Source: JAOZTV01 sp965371805
GTDB taxonomy: Bacteria > Acidobacteriota > Aminicenantia > UBA2199
Assembly (NCBI GenBank): GCA_965371805.1
Contig: CBDUZW010000007.1
Span: 56,597 to 120,596 of the forward strand
Length of the DNA: 64,000 nucleotides
Reading direction: 5' to 3'
Position 1 is the first letter of the stretch. Each line of letters opens with the position of its first letter. Both the position numbers and the translations under genes were made by a program. Below the pieces are notes generated by a model. The model saw only the letters and a list, made by a program, of their open reading frames with translations. It did not search any database and was not told where the DNA came from. This document shows, piece by piece, positions 24,402-34,900 of the stretch.

Positions 24402-25946
24402 CTATAGCGGGATATTCCCATGTTTTTTTGGAGGATTCTTTAAATTTTTATTTTCAAGAGATTCAAGCGCCTTTATTAATTTTGGACGAGTCTCAACTGG
24501 AAGAATTATATCATCAATATATCCAAATGAAGCTGGGAGTTTTGGGTTTGCAAATTTTTCCTTATACTCAGAGATAAGTCTCTCACGCATTGTTTCAGGT
24601 TGTTCAGCAGTAGAGATGTCTTTTTTGAATATAACATTTATTGCGCCCTGAGGCCCCATAACTGCTATTTCTGCAGTGGGCCAGGCATAAACTATATCTG
24701 CACCAAGATGCTTTGAGCTCATTACAATATATGCACCACCATAAGATTTTCTTGTTATTACTGTGAGTTTTGGAACAGTTGCTTCTGCGTAGGCATAAAT
24801 AAGCTTTGCACCATGTTTGATTATTCCTGCCTGTTCCTGATCCCTTCCAGGAAGAAATCCCGGAACATCAACAAAACTAACCAGTGGAATATTAAAAGCA
24901 TCACAAAACCTGATAAATCTTGCCGCTTTCAAAGATGCATGAACATCTATGGTACCAGCAAAAACAGCCGGGTTATTTGCAATAATACCAACATTTCTCC
25001 CACCTAACCTTGAAAAACCGACCACTATGTTTTCTGCATAGCGTTGATGAACCTCAAAAAATTTTTCATCATCAACAATAGTCTTGATTAACCCCTTAAC
25101 ATCATAAGGTTTATTTGGATTTGCAGGAACAATTTCATTTAATTTTTCATCCATTCTGTCAAAAGGATCCATAGAATCAAAATGTGCAGGCATATCAGCA
25201 TTTGATGACGGAATATATGTCAGCAATTCCTTTACCATATCCAGTGTGTTTTTTTCGTCATTTCCTACAAAATGAGTTACACCGGAGATTGATGCATGAG
25301 AGTCAGCTCCTCCTAGTTCTTCAAATGTAACCTCTTCTTTATTAACCGCTTTAATTACCTCAGGACCTGTTACAAACATATGAGACTTTTTATCAACCAT
25401 AAAAACAAAATCAGTAATTCCAGGTGAATAAACTGCTCCACCGGCACATGGTCCCATAATTACAGATATCTGAGGAATAACTCCTGAAGAAATGGTATTT
25501 CTATAAAAAATATCTCCATAGCCTGCAAGACTGTTTATTCCTTCCTGTATCCTGGCACCACCTGAGTCATTTATTCCTATAAAAGGAGCTCCTGCTTTTA
25601 ATGCAAGATCCATAACATTTACTATTTTTTTTGCATGCATCTCACCAAGTGATCCACCAAGAACAGTAAAATCCTGTGAATATATATATACAATTCTATC
25701 ATTTACTTTTCCATAGCCAGTAATTACGCCATCTCCCATAAACTTTTTCTTCTCAAGACCGAAGTTGGATGAATGATGTTGAATATAACCTTGAAGTTCA
25801 ACAAAAGTTCCTGGATCAAAGAAATATTCAATTCTCTGTCTGGCAGTTAATTTCCCCTGATCATTCCTTTTTTTAAGCTTATCAAGACCACCGGCGGCAT
25901 CTTTTTCTGCTCTTAACTTAATTAATTCCTTAATCTTGTTTTTCAT
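24402..25946 (-). CDS. Acyl-CoA carboxylase carboxyltransferase subunit (PccB/MmdA family)
   Basis: The start is set at ATG 25946, eight bases after AGGAG; the frame extends three codons to a GTG. The 514-residue protein has both crotonase-fold halves: GINDSGGARIQEG and MGPCAGGAVYSPG in the first, and VPGFLPGRDQEQAGIIKHGA and RKSYGGAYIVM in the second. The two oxyanion-hole regions look intact. Counting from the upstream GTG, residue 410 is Ile at the position of Streptomyces PccB D422. There Asp favours propionyl-CoA, while Ile is found in AccB and widens use to acetyl-CoA. It is first in the operon and transfers carboxyl between carboxybiotin and acyl-CoA. Confidence 0.93.
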   Translation of the reverse strand: MKNKIKELIKLRAEKDAAGGLDKLKKRNDQGKLTARQRIEYFFDPGTFVELQGYIQHHSSNFGLEKKKFMGDGVITGYGKVNDRIVYIYSQDFTVLGGSLGEMHAKKIVNVMDLALKAGAPFIGINDSGGARIQEGINSLAGYGDIFYRNTISSGVIPQISVIMGPCAGGAVYSPGITDFVFMVDKKSHMFVTGPEVIKAVNKEEVTFEELGGADSHASISGVTHFVGNDEKNTLDMVKELLTYIPSSNADMPAHFDSMDPFDRMDEKLNEIVPANPNKPYDVKGLIKTIVDDEKFFEVHQRYAENIVVGFSRLGGRNVGIIANNPAVFAGTIDVHASLKAARFIRFCDAFNIPLVSFVDVPGFLPGRDQEQAGIIKHGAKLIYAYAEATVPKLTVITRKSYGGAYIVMSSKHLGADIVYAWPTAEIAVMGPQGAINVIFKKDISTAEQPETMRERLISEYKEKFANPKLPASFGYIDDIILPVETRPKLIKALESLENKNLKNPPKKHGNIPL

Positions 25947-26254
25947 ATTTGACACTCCTGTTTTCTTAACCCATCGAATTAATACGCTATTTTATAATTT
26001 TTTAAACTAAATTGCAAATTTGGTTATATATATATCACTATATAATTATCCAGTTTTTAATTATTTTAAAGGAAAGAATTTTTAGATTTTTTAATTGTAA
26101 TATTCGATCTATGTACTAATAGTAATAAAATAGCTATACATTATTTTACTCGATAATATATAGTATCCCAATATCAAATCTAAATATTTAATATTAAAAA
26201 TTTCTAAGATAGACTTTTAACAAACACTACAAACATATCTAAGATCAACTAAAA
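25947..26254. other. AT-rich intergenic region
   Basis: About 300 bp between the carboxylase operon start and the end of the alpha/beta-hydrolase gene, both leftward. It must hold the carboxylase promoter, but no clear box pair stands out in the AT-rich sequence. I see no gene, RNA or strong hairpin. Confidence 0.6.
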
Positions 26255-27184
26255 TTATTTTTTTTCATTATTATTCTTCAAAAATGTTTTTATATTTTTT
26301 TTAATTTCTTCTGGTTGTTCAATCCATGAATAATGTCCTGCTTTTTCAACAAATACCAATTTTGAGTCCTTATAATATCGAGATAAAGTTTGCGCTTTAG
26401 ATTCGCCAAGCGGGTCCTGTCTTCCATGTAATATCAATACAGATCCTTTAAATTTTGGATCCTTTTGCGAAAGGTCAAGACCTCTTTTTTTGATATCAGA
26501 CCATATCCACTGTCCCATTTCAAAGTTAAAATCAGAGTCTTTCATTGTTTCAGTAACAAATAATGATTTTTCACGATCATAAAAATATCCAGGCATTCTT
26601 GCCTTGATTCTTTCAACCAAACTATGCTTAGGATACTTTTTTTTTCTTTTTGGGTCATTCCAGAAATCAAATTTTTTATGATCAACTGCCTGCATCCTGG
26701 AGGTGATATTATCCAGAAAGTGTCCAAAACCACTGGTATTTAAGCCCATTGAACCTAAAAGGATTAATGAAGAAGTCGATTGAGGATAATAATGTGCATA
26801 AAGCGATGCCACAAAACCACCGTAGGAAAACCCCAGAACATCCCATTTGTCTACTCCTATTTTCTTTCTAATCTGTTCAAAATCTTTTAAAGTTAGGGAG
26901 ATTGATATGCTTGTTTCGTTATAAATTTTGGGGGAAGATTTACCGGTTCCCCTCTGATCAACTAAAATGCATTGGGCAGTTTTCGATAATACTTCACACA
27001 AACTTAAATAGCGATCTGACACATCTCCAGGTCCCCCACCAATTATCAGTATTGGTTTCCCCTCACCAAAAGTCCTATAATATATATCAAGCCCATTCGA
27101 ATTTACTTTCTGATATTGATTTGGATAAATAGAAATAATTCCCACTCCTATTATCATAATCATAATTAATATCTTTTTATTCAT
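26255..27184 (-). CDS. Exported alpha/beta hydrolase, proline iminopeptidase-like (S33)
   Basis: The start is set at ATG 27184, which follows GGAGGGAGTT and gives a proper signal peptide (MNKKILIMIMIIGVGIISIY); the frame continues nine codons further upstream. The 309-residue protein has the oxyanion motif GGGPGD, VDQRGTGKSSP, the nucleophile elbow VLGFSYGGFVAS, the acid in HGRQDPLGESK and the histidine in EKAGHYSW. S33 enzymes release N-terminal proline or hydrolyse amides and esters. Its ATG lies inside the last codons of a gene remnant (27177-27495). A signal peptide is unusual for proline iminopeptidases, which are mostly cytosolic. Confidence 0.88.
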   Translation of the reverse strand: MNKKILIMIMIIGVGIISIYPNQYQKVNSNGLDIYYRTFGEGKPILIIGGGPGDVSDRYLSLCEVLSKTAQCILVDQRGTGKSSPKIYNETSISISLTLKDFEQIRKKIGVDKWDVLGFSYGGFVASLYAHYYPQSTSSLILLGSMGLNTSGFGHFLDNITSRMQAVDHKKFDFWNDPKRKKKYPKHSLVERIKARMPGYFYDREKSLFVTETMKDSDFNFEMGQWIWSDIKKRGLDLSQKDPKFKGSVLILHGRQDPLGESKAQTLSRYYKDSKLVFVEKAGHYSWIEQPEEIKKNIKTFLKNNNEKK

Positions 27185-27495
27185 AACTCCCTCCATTCTT
27201 ATTCTGAGCAATTGCCCTTATATTTTTCTTTTCCGGAGTACTAATTTGAAGATCAATTCCATCCATTGCAACATTTATTTTATAGTCTTTCTGAAGTAGA
27301 TAGGTTCCACAATAGGTTTTTAATATATCTTTATTTATTGATACTCCCTTTAACCGCAAATCTGGTTGCACATTCTTTCCTTTAGCGAGTGATATCAGGT
27401 CCCGATTTATCTGACTTTCCTAAAACAGGAATACTAATAACCAAAGTAATTGTAATAATCCATCCAACTATCTTTAAATAAAAAATTTTATTCAT
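27177..27495 (-). pseudogene. Remnant of an exported hydrolase with C-terminal DUF3471-like domain
   Basis: Two pieces lie in different frames. The upstream piece (27495-27382) encodes a signal peptide beginning MNKIFYLKIVGWIITITLV and stops after 37 codons. The downstream piece (27371-27177, GTG first codon) reads ILKTYCGTYLLQKDYKINVA and GIDLQISTPEKKNIRA. This matches the Y-x-G-x-Y pattern of DUF3471, the beta-sandwich often attached to class C beta-lactamase-like or alpha/beta hydrolases. The catalytic domain is missing, so an internal deletion plus frame change is the simplest explanation. A short functional peptide cannot be excluded. Confidence 0.6.
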
Positions 27496-27518
27496 AACCT
27501 CTCCAATTTTAATCCCAT

Positions 27519-28772
27519 TCATTTAATTAAAACTTTCATAACAACAATCCCTTTTTTCTTACTCCCTTTTCCCTGGGTATCAGCGATAAAATAGAAAAAA
27601 TCATCCACTAAAACTCCAGTAGTAGGGGCTCGCAGATCATCTGTATTCTTTTCAAAAATTTCGCAGCTTTTAATATGATTCGCATCTTTATTTAGTGAAA
27701 ACCTGCTAACCTGAGTCAATAATTCATTCTGAACCGCATATAACTGATTGTTTTTAAAATACAATCCATCAATCCCGAAGGTATGAAAACCAGGTTCCTG
27801 AGTTAATAAAGTCACGGATTTTGTTTTTATGTCTATTTTAAAGATTCCGATATTGGAAGTTGTAAAAATTGCTTTCCCATTTTCTGAAACTGTAATTCCA
27901 TTGGGACCAGTCAGCAATTTACTCTTTAAAAAAAGTTCAAATGAATTTGAATTTTGAGAAATTTTATATATCCCACCGCCTCCTGTATTAGTGACAAAGA
28001 TATCACCACCAGGATGAATGACAAGATCATTAAACATATGATGGCCCTCATCTGAAGACAATTGATATTTTTTAATCAATTTCCCCGTTGAGAGATCATA
28101 TTTAAATATTCCAGTCCTGAGACGACTCTCACCATTTGAACAGGCCCATAGAACACGGCTGACCGGATCTATATGAATCCCGTTCACCCAGCCTAATCCA
28201 TCCTCTTTGGACTTATGGGTAAAACTAACTGAATTCCCGAAGGGATCAACTTTGACTATTTTGAAATCACTTCCCAGATAAAACATTTTTTCAACCGGGT
28301 CATAGGCAATACCTTCTGTACCAATTTTTTTGTCTTTTACAACAAATGCAACCTGACTTTTATGAACAGGTTTATCAGAAATTTTCATAATATCCATAAT
28401 TTTCTTAAACTCTCTTTTTTTCCGTAGAGAAGTTAAGAGAGGATCATTTCCAGGATGAATTTTAAGCCACCTTATATTTGACGTATATCCAAGTTTAGCC
28501 GCTTTCTTCAAATATTTAAAAGCAGTTTCATTATTTCCCAGTCTTTCATTCAGTCGGGCCATCAAGTAATTTAGCACCGGATGATCTGGAACAACTTTTA
28601 AAGCCTCCCTACAAAATTTCAAAGATGACCGGCATTCAGCCTCAGAACTGGCTGACAGCGCTTTTTTCTGATTTTGATAATAATTCTCATCAATCTGTCC
28701 ATACAGAGCTAAACAACAAATCAACCAAGTAATTATAAGAACTGTATTATTAAACTTAGAATATTTTATCAT
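27519..28772 (-). CDS. Exported TPR plus SMP-30/gluconolactonase-like beta-propeller protein
   Basis: 417 residues. A signal peptide (about 1-25, ITWLICCLALYG) is followed by a short TPR-like helical stretch (about 30-115, LNYLMARLNERLGNNETAFK). A six-bladed beta-propeller of the SMP-30/strictosidine-synthase type covers about 130-417, with EGIAYDPVEKMFYLGSDFK, NDLVIHPGGDIFVTNTGG and GPNGITVSENGKAIFTTS. Propellers of this kind act as lactonases or sugar/ester hydrolases when they carry a Ca site; the ligand Glu/Asn positions look plausible but no substrate can be named. AAGGAGAT precedes ATG. Confidence 0.82.
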   Translation of the reverse strand: MIKYSKFNNTVLIITWLICCLALYGQIDENYYQNQKKALSASSEAECRSSLKFCREALKVVPDHPVLNYLMARLNERLGNNETAFKYLKKAAKLGYTSNIRWLKIHPGNDPLLTSLRKKREFKKIMDIMKISDKPVHKSQVAFVVKDKKIGTEGIAYDPVEKMFYLGSDFKIVKVDPFGNSVSFTHKSKEDGLGWVNGIHIDPVSRVLWACSNGESRLRTGIFKYDLSTGKLIKKYQLSSDEGHHMFNDLVIHPGGDIFVTNTGGGGIYKISQNSNSFELFLKSKLLTGPNGITVSENGKAIFTTSNIGIFKIDIKTKSVTLLTQEPGFHTFGIDGLYFKNNQLYAVQNELLTQVSRFSLNKDANHIKSCEIFEKNTDDLRAPTTGVLVDDFFYFIADTQGKGSKKKGIVVMKVLIK

Positions 28773-28922
28773 TATATCTCCTTAAATCATTCTTTCCTAA
28801 ATCTAGTATACGGTATTTTCCATAAAATGATTCATCCCAAATAACCTTCTTAGATCAACTCTTATATAAATATTAAAATTTAAATATTGTAAAAGAGAAT
28901 CTTTCATTTTTTTACAGTTTAA

Positions 28923-30170
28923 TTATTTTTTATTATTTTTTTTTATATGCTCTAACATTTTAACCGCATCATTATGACGTGGCTGTATTTTTATCGATTT
29001 CTTGTAAAAACTAACTGCTTTTTTAATATCTCCTTTCTTAAAATAGGCTGAACCTAAACGATTATAAAAAAAATATGCATTTCGATAAACTTTTATACAG
29101 AATTTTAACAATTTTATGCAATCAGATATTTTGTTCTTGTCTAATAAATAAGCTGCGAATTTATCTAGCATATAGGGACTGGCATTATATTCCTTTTTTT
29201 TTTGTTTTACCATCTTGGCATGAATTTTAGTTACAGCTTTAATACCTCCTTTTTTATAGGCTCGATAATATTCTGCTTTTGCAGATTTAACAGTATATTT
29301 TATTCCTTTAAATCCATAATAAACCTGATAGATCCAATCTTCTGTTGCACTCTCTTTATAATTTCTCATTCTTTGTCTTAAAATTTTTCTTTTTATCATC
29401 GTTTTCACATTAGTACCTTTTTCTATCTCTTTGCGAATAATTTCCGTTGAATCCTCAAGTGTTTTCTGCCATACTCTCATTTGCCCCATATTCATATCAC
29501 GGCCATGACCTGAGATAATTTTCGTATTATCCGGAAGTAAGTCCAAAGCCTTTTTTACAACTGCAGCGTATTTTGAGCAATCCCCGCTTCGGCCATCATA
29601 TGAAGGAAGGCGCATACCATATGCGTCATCACCTAGATATGCATATCCTGATTTTGTAAAGTGCACCATAATATCATTGTCTGTGTGCCCACCGGCAATT
29701 GAAATTATTCGTATTTCTTCACCGTTAAAATTAATTGAATGGGAATCTGTTAAAGTGATATCCGGGAAAGCATGTCCTGGGTATTCTTGGAGAATACGGC
29801 AATCAGCCTTCATCCTGGATTTTAATTTTTTATGACCAATTATAATAGGATCCTTTCCAAAAATAAAATTACCGCCTACATGGTCAATATGTTCATGAGT
29901 TGATATAATGTAGATCGGTTTCGCATTTCCAAGTTTTTTTAATTCTTCCACAAACTTTTCTGCAGTTGCTTTAAAACCAGTATCTACCAATAATAAGCCA
30001 TCTTTTCCAATAAATGCCATCGTATTAACACCAAAATCAGCATTAAAAGTAATTTTGTAAAGTTTTTCAGTTAACTTAGTGACTCTTACTTTTGTCTGGC
30101 TTTGACCATAATTAAATGCTAAAGAACCAAAAACAAAAAGCAGCAATAAAAAAATTTTAAACAATTTCAT
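28923..30170 (-). CDS. Exported metallo-beta-lactamase-fold hydrolase with TPR tail
   Basis: The start is set at ATG 30170, preceded by AAGGAG and giving a clean signal peptide (MKLFKIFLLLLFVFGSLAFN); the open frame runs 11 codons further. The 415-residue protein has all zinc ligands of the fold: STHEHIDHVGG (HxHxDH), the next histidine in AGGHTDND, aspartate in YLGDDAY and histidine in SGHGRDM. Two or three TPR repeats (about 310-410, AYFKKGDIKKAVSFYKKSIK) follow. It resembles subclass-B-like or quinoprotein-relay-type hydrolases; activity on beta-lactams is not implied. The TPR tail may dock it to a partner in the periplasm. Confidence 0.87.
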   Translation of the reverse strand: MKLFKIFLLLLFVFGSLAFNYGQSQTKVRVTKLTEKLYKITFNADFGVNTMAFIGKDGLLLVDTGFKATAEKFVEELKKLGNAKPIYIISTHEHIDHVGGNFIFGKDPIIIGHKKLKSRMKADCRILQEYPGHAFPDITLTDSHSINFNGEEIRIISIAGGHTDNDIMVHFTKSGYAYLGDDAYGMRLPSYDGRSGDCSKYAAVVKKALDLLPDNTKIISGHGRDMNMGQMRVWQKTLEDSTEIIRKEIEKGTNVKTMIKRKILRQRMRNYKESATEDWIYQVYYGFKGIKYTVKSAKAEYYRAYKKGGIKAVTKIHAKMVKQKKKEYNASPYMLDKFAAYLLDKNKISDCIKLLKFCIKVYRNAYFFYNRLGSAYFKKGDIKKAVSFYKKSIKIQPRHNDAVKMLEHIKKNNKK

Positions 30171-30679
30171 GATTTTTCTCCTTGAATAATTTTTTTCATC
30201 CACATCTCTTTCATTTTAATATTCATATCAACAATATTACCACTTTTTATATTTTTTTCATCCTTCCCGATAGGATTGGACACATTAAATTATTTTTTTT
30301 TAGATTTCCTATATTTGTTATAGAAATTCCATTATTTTTTTTGGACATTTTCAGAAAATATAATTATGATTATTGATTTTTAATTAATAAACTAGGTGTT
30401 TTACTGTATTTCTCTTAGAGTAAATGTAATCTGAATTATTCAAAATTTACCTTTCAAATTGAAAATAGTCGTATATCTAATAAAGATAATTTATCTTAAA
30501 AGTGATCCTTATTATTATATTTCTTAATTCTATTGTTTCTTGCCGGCTTTATAATTTACTTCTTTTTTCTTATTACATTTACGATATATAACAATAAAAA
30601 ACGACTTCTATTTCAAGCACTATTCCTATACGTTTACATTTATTAAAAACATTCTCCTCAAGATATTATGAGCTACATT
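30171..30679. other. Intergenic region, AT-rich, no gene seen
   Basis: About 500 bp between two leftward genes for exported proteins. The plus strand carries an open frame (30182-30376) of Phe/Ile-rich composition typical of AT-rich noncoding DNA. A perfect small palindrome, AAGATAATTTATCTT, lies at 30483-30497. No RNA gene or terminator is convincing. Confidence 0.5.
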
Positions 30680-31789
30680 TTATCTTAACGTTATACCTTT
30701 TAAATCTTCAAATTTTGCTTTAATACCCCAGCCGCCGAAACTTTCAGAGATAGCAAACCATAATTCATTATTCCCTTTTTTCAGGGACAGAAATAAGTCA
30801 TCAAAATATCCTATGGTACCAAGATAACGGTAGTCCCGTGAGCGATAAAAATTATTCCCTGAATAAAGCAATCTATCATTTAAATACACTTTCACAAAAT
30901 CACTATAGCCAAAACTTATCTTTTTTGTAATTGCCGATTCAGCAAAAACAATAACCTTTGCAAAGACTGTATTGTTATCTTTAGTTAATTTATTAACCCT
31001 CGCAAGATTTACAGTTCCAGAATTTTCAGAATCCATGATAGCCCAATTTGTATTCTTTTTGACCATTTTTTCAAGCTTTACTATATTATTAAGAACTTTA
31101 TTATTAAAACTTTTTGATATTGACCACTTTCTAACTGTTCCTGCAGGAATTGGAAGCAATGTTTTCGGTTTTGATTTTAATTCAGGTTTATCTATATTTT
31201 TGAAGCTGAAATCAGCTATATGCGCAGGTGCAAAATTATTTACCTTAATACCTACCTTACCTGCTTTTAACTCTCTCTTCATTTCATTTATCACTAAGAC
31301 AGGTTTTTTCATATCATCAATATAAATTTCGCCTCTTTTCCCCGAGACAATTATTTTAACATGCATCCATTTGTTAAATTTATATTTAACCGCGGCACCA
31401 TATCCATCTCCATGATAAAGCTGCCAACCGGCTAAACCATTAAATATTGGTGTATACTGATTTGCATCAGGATTACCTGACTGATGAGCACGCATATAAA
31501 ATTCTTCATAATTTTCCAAATCCTGCAATCGCCAGACGGCTCCATTAAAGCCACGTCTATTTTCAAAATTTACATCATATTCAATTATTCCATTTTTAAA
31601 GTTTGAATCCTTGATAAATGCAATCCCACCCTGAAGAAATAAACTATCTTTTTCCATAAATTTCTCTTGTTTGGTAATTCTGGCTGTAATCTCCCACCGA
31701 TCAGAATTAAAAGGAATAACCTGAGCAAAAACCATTGAATTGAAAATAATAATTAAACTTAGTATCATAACATTGACTTTATTTTTCAT
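30680..31789 (-). CDS. Exported DUF1080-like (concanavalin-fold) protein
   Basis: 369 residues with a signal peptide (cleavage after MVFA about residue 22). The first domain (about 30-200) resembles the DUF1080/3-keto-disaccharide hydrolase concanavalin fold: NRRGFNGAVWRLQDLENYEE, FNKWMHVKIIVSGKRGEIYI and MKRELKAGKVGIKV. The second domain (about 215-365) is beta-rich with KVYLNDRLLYSGNNFY, like a carbohydrate-binding or galactose-binding jelly roll. Enzyme activity cannot be asserted; DUF1080 folds often bind or cleave glycans. It is divergent from the 1023-residue Ntn-hydrolase gene and shares its promoter gap. Confidence 0.75.
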   Translation of the reverse strand: MKNKVNVMILSLIIIFNSMVFAQVIPFNSDRWEITARITKQEKFMEKDSLFLQGGIAFIKDSNFKNGIIEYDVNFENRRGFNGAVWRLQDLENYEEFYMRAHQSGNPDANQYTPIFNGLAGWQLYHGDGYGAAVKYKFNKWMHVKIIVSGKRGEIYIDDMKKPVLVINEMKRELKAGKVGIKVNNFAPAHIADFSFKNIDKPELKSKPKTLLPIPAGTVRKWSISKSFNNKVLNNIVKLEKMVKKNTNWAIMDSENSGTVNLARVNKLTKDNNTVFAKVIVFAESAITKKISFGYSDFVKVYLNDRLLYSGNNFYRSRDYRYLGTIGYFDDLFLSLKKGNNELWFAISESFGGWGIKAKFEDLKGITLR

Positions 31790-31918
31790 TGCATAGCCTC
31801 CTTAAGACAAGATTGCAAAATTCTTTTTCCCAGTTCATGTTAATAATAAAAAAAAAAAAATCATGAGTCAATAGCTGAAATCAAAAAATTAATATTAAAA
31901 GCAATTATAAATACAAAT

Positions 31919-31947
31919 TTGACAAGTATATAAATTTAGAATAATAT
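31919..31947 (+). promoter_or_regulatory. Sigma70-like promoter for the Ntn-hydrolase gene
   Basis: -35 TTGACA (31919-31924) and -10 TAATAT (31942-31947) have a 17-bp spacer, 23 bp before the ATG at 31971. The leader is therefore very short and carries only a weak AGGGG. Confidence 0.55.
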
Positions 31948-31970
31948 TTTCTATTATATAGGGGTATTAA

Positions 31971-34900
31971 ATGACAAAAAAAATATTTTTAACATTATTA
32001 ATCTCTTTGATTCTATTTATACAGATATTTCCAGAGATAAAAGACAGTAAAATATCAACTACAGACAGTATAACCAGCTTCACTCATAATGAATGGAAGA
32101 AAAGTACTAAGCACTATGAATATATAAATTTAAAAGTGGGTGAGCTTTATAAACTGACCGGAAAAATTAAAACCGAAAATGCGTTAACTAATGCAATTGA
32201 CAGATATCCAACCTCTGTTGCAGCCTGCTTGACAATGGAATCTTTCCCCTTCACAAACCACTCCCCTGCAGTTGGAGATACAACAGACTGGAAGGAAGTT
32301 TCTATTCAGTTTATCGCAACAAAATCAAAGGACAGAATCCGTGTACATTTAGGATTTAATGGAAAGGCAATGGGAAAGGCCTGGTTTAAAGATTTAAAGC
32401 TTGAAAAGTCATCTGATATATCTACATATATCCCGCCACAGACAGTAAAATGGTTCAATAAGGCCTATCGATATGATGACAGGGGCTGGATATTTGTTCA
32501 TATTGAAGGTAAACCCTATAATAGAGGTTATCAATATGGATACTTGCTATCAGAAGAGATAGTTTCTTATATAAAAAAACTTGCCTATTCTGAAGATAAG
32601 GATAATTCAGTAAGAGGCTGGAACCAGTTACGAAGGTTTACCGATGCAATAATGCTGAGAAGATATGAAGATGAGTATCTTGAAGAGATGAAAGGTATTG
32701 CAGATGGGGCAAAAAAGAATGGTGCGAAATTTTCAGGTAGAGATATTGACTTAATTGACATTGTTACTTTAAATTCATATACTGATATCGATTCAGTAAA
32801 TGGCGCTTTAAGAAAAACGGCCAATTCAATAAGTGGAAGAAATTTTTTCAAAACAGAGGATGAGCTTAATATTCCACTTAAACAACATAAATGCTCCGGT
32901 TTTTTAGCCAATGGGCCTGCCACAAAAGATAATAAAATTGTATTCGGACAGATATTCATGTGGGGCGGATATACAGGGGTTCACTGGAATGTTATATGTG
33001 ACCTTGTTCCTGAAAAAGGCAATAGAATCGTTTATGAAACCTATCCCGGCGGTATCCACTCCGGAGCAGATTTTTATATTAATAGTGCCGGGATAATGAT
33101 GGGTGAAACGACTGTATCTCAAACACCTTTCAATCAGGATGGAACACCTCAATCAAACAGGATTAGAAAAGCAGCTCAATATGCAAATTCAATCGATGAT
33201 GTTGCAAAGATATTAAAACATAAAAATAATGGAATGTATACAAATGACTGGCTCATTGGTGATACAAAAACAAACGAGATCGCAATATTCTTATTAGGAA
33301 CCAATAAGACAAAAATGTGGCGGAGTAAAAAGGGAAATTTCCCAAATGGGACAAAGGGATTTCTATGGAGCAATAATAATAATAAGGATCCTGAAGTAAG
33401 AAAAGAATATATTCCAAACAAAGACAATGCTCCATTTGACCTCGTATTCAGACCCTGGAACAGGGATATTGCCTTCAATGAATTCTTTAAGAAAAAGAAT
33501 GGTATTATTGACTCTATCGAAGGCGTAAACCTCTGGGCATCTTCCCCTATTAACAGGTCTCATGCCTGTGATGGAAAAATTACAACAACAGAGATGGCAA
33601 ATAACCTGACTTTCTTAGCTCATTTTGGTAAGGTAACACTAAGAGGAAAATTCCCTCATCCGGATAACCGACTTCTAAGAGCGTATCCTGGTGCGACACC
33701 TCATCTTTCTCTTGGATATTCAACAGCAAGTCCGATTTTTATTACAAAAAAACTGATCGATCAGAAGGGACAGATAAAAGTTGAAAAAACAGAAAAAGAG
33801 CTGGATTCGGACTATAAAAACATCAAAGATGTCATAACATATTCTAATAGATCATTATGGTTTAATACTGTCTTTCCTGCTTCCAATAAGGAAAACTGGT
33901 TTATCAGTGCAACAGCTTCTTATTGGCGAATTCTAAAATATCTTCCAGATACAGATAAGAAAGCATATAAATATTTGACTGACCAACTATCTAAACTTGA
34001 TATTTCATTAAATTATACAATAAATAGAGAGGGTGATCTGCAGGTAGTCTCAGCTAAAAGAAAATATGATGGATATAATAATTATCAGATTCCAAGAATT
34101 AAAGGAACTTATCTGCTGCATCAACTCAGGTTAAATGTAGGAAATAAGAAATTCTCAAAAATAATGAATGCAATTCATGATAAATATAAGAACAAAAAAA
34201 TAAGCAATTCAAATATTATCTCAATTGCAGAAAATATATCAGGTAAAAAGCTGAACTCTTTTATTAATCAGTGGATTGACAAAAAAGGATTCCCATCCAC
34301 TACTCTTAAAATTGACAAAATTGAAAAAACCAAAGGTGGTAAATGGAATCTGTCTATCTCAACCCTTCAAAACAAAGAATTATTCCATTTTTATACTGAT
34401 ATTTTAATAAGAACTAAAAATGAAAATATAATAAAGAAAATTGAAATTAATAAAAAAAACCAGATGGCAAAATTTGAATTAAATTCAAAACCTGAAAAGG
34501 TAATTTTTAATCATGGAAACCATATACCTGAAAAAAGAGAGTCATATTATATATGGTCAAATTTTTATGATGATTTCTCAAATATTAAAATAGTCTATGG
34601 CACTAAGAGACAAATTGAAGCTAACCATACATTTGCTTTAAAATTCCAAACAGCAATCGCTGACCGTTATTCAGAAGTCTTTTCACCTATTTTTAAGGAT
34701 AATGAGATTTCAAAAGATGATATATCAAATTCAGATCTAATTCTACTAGGTGGTACTTCAGACAATACCCTCACTAAAGATATTACTGATCTAATAAAAA
34801 ATAAGTATAAACTGAAAACCGGAAAAAACTATTTTAAATGGCAGGATAAAACTTATGGAAGCTGGGATGATGGGCTTTTCCTTGTAATACCTAATCCTTA

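Noticed and set aside
30182..30376. Plus-strand 64-codon open frame upstream of the MBL gene
   Set aside because: Phe/Ile-rich low-complexity translation, no ribosome site and partial overlap with the leader of the MBL gene.
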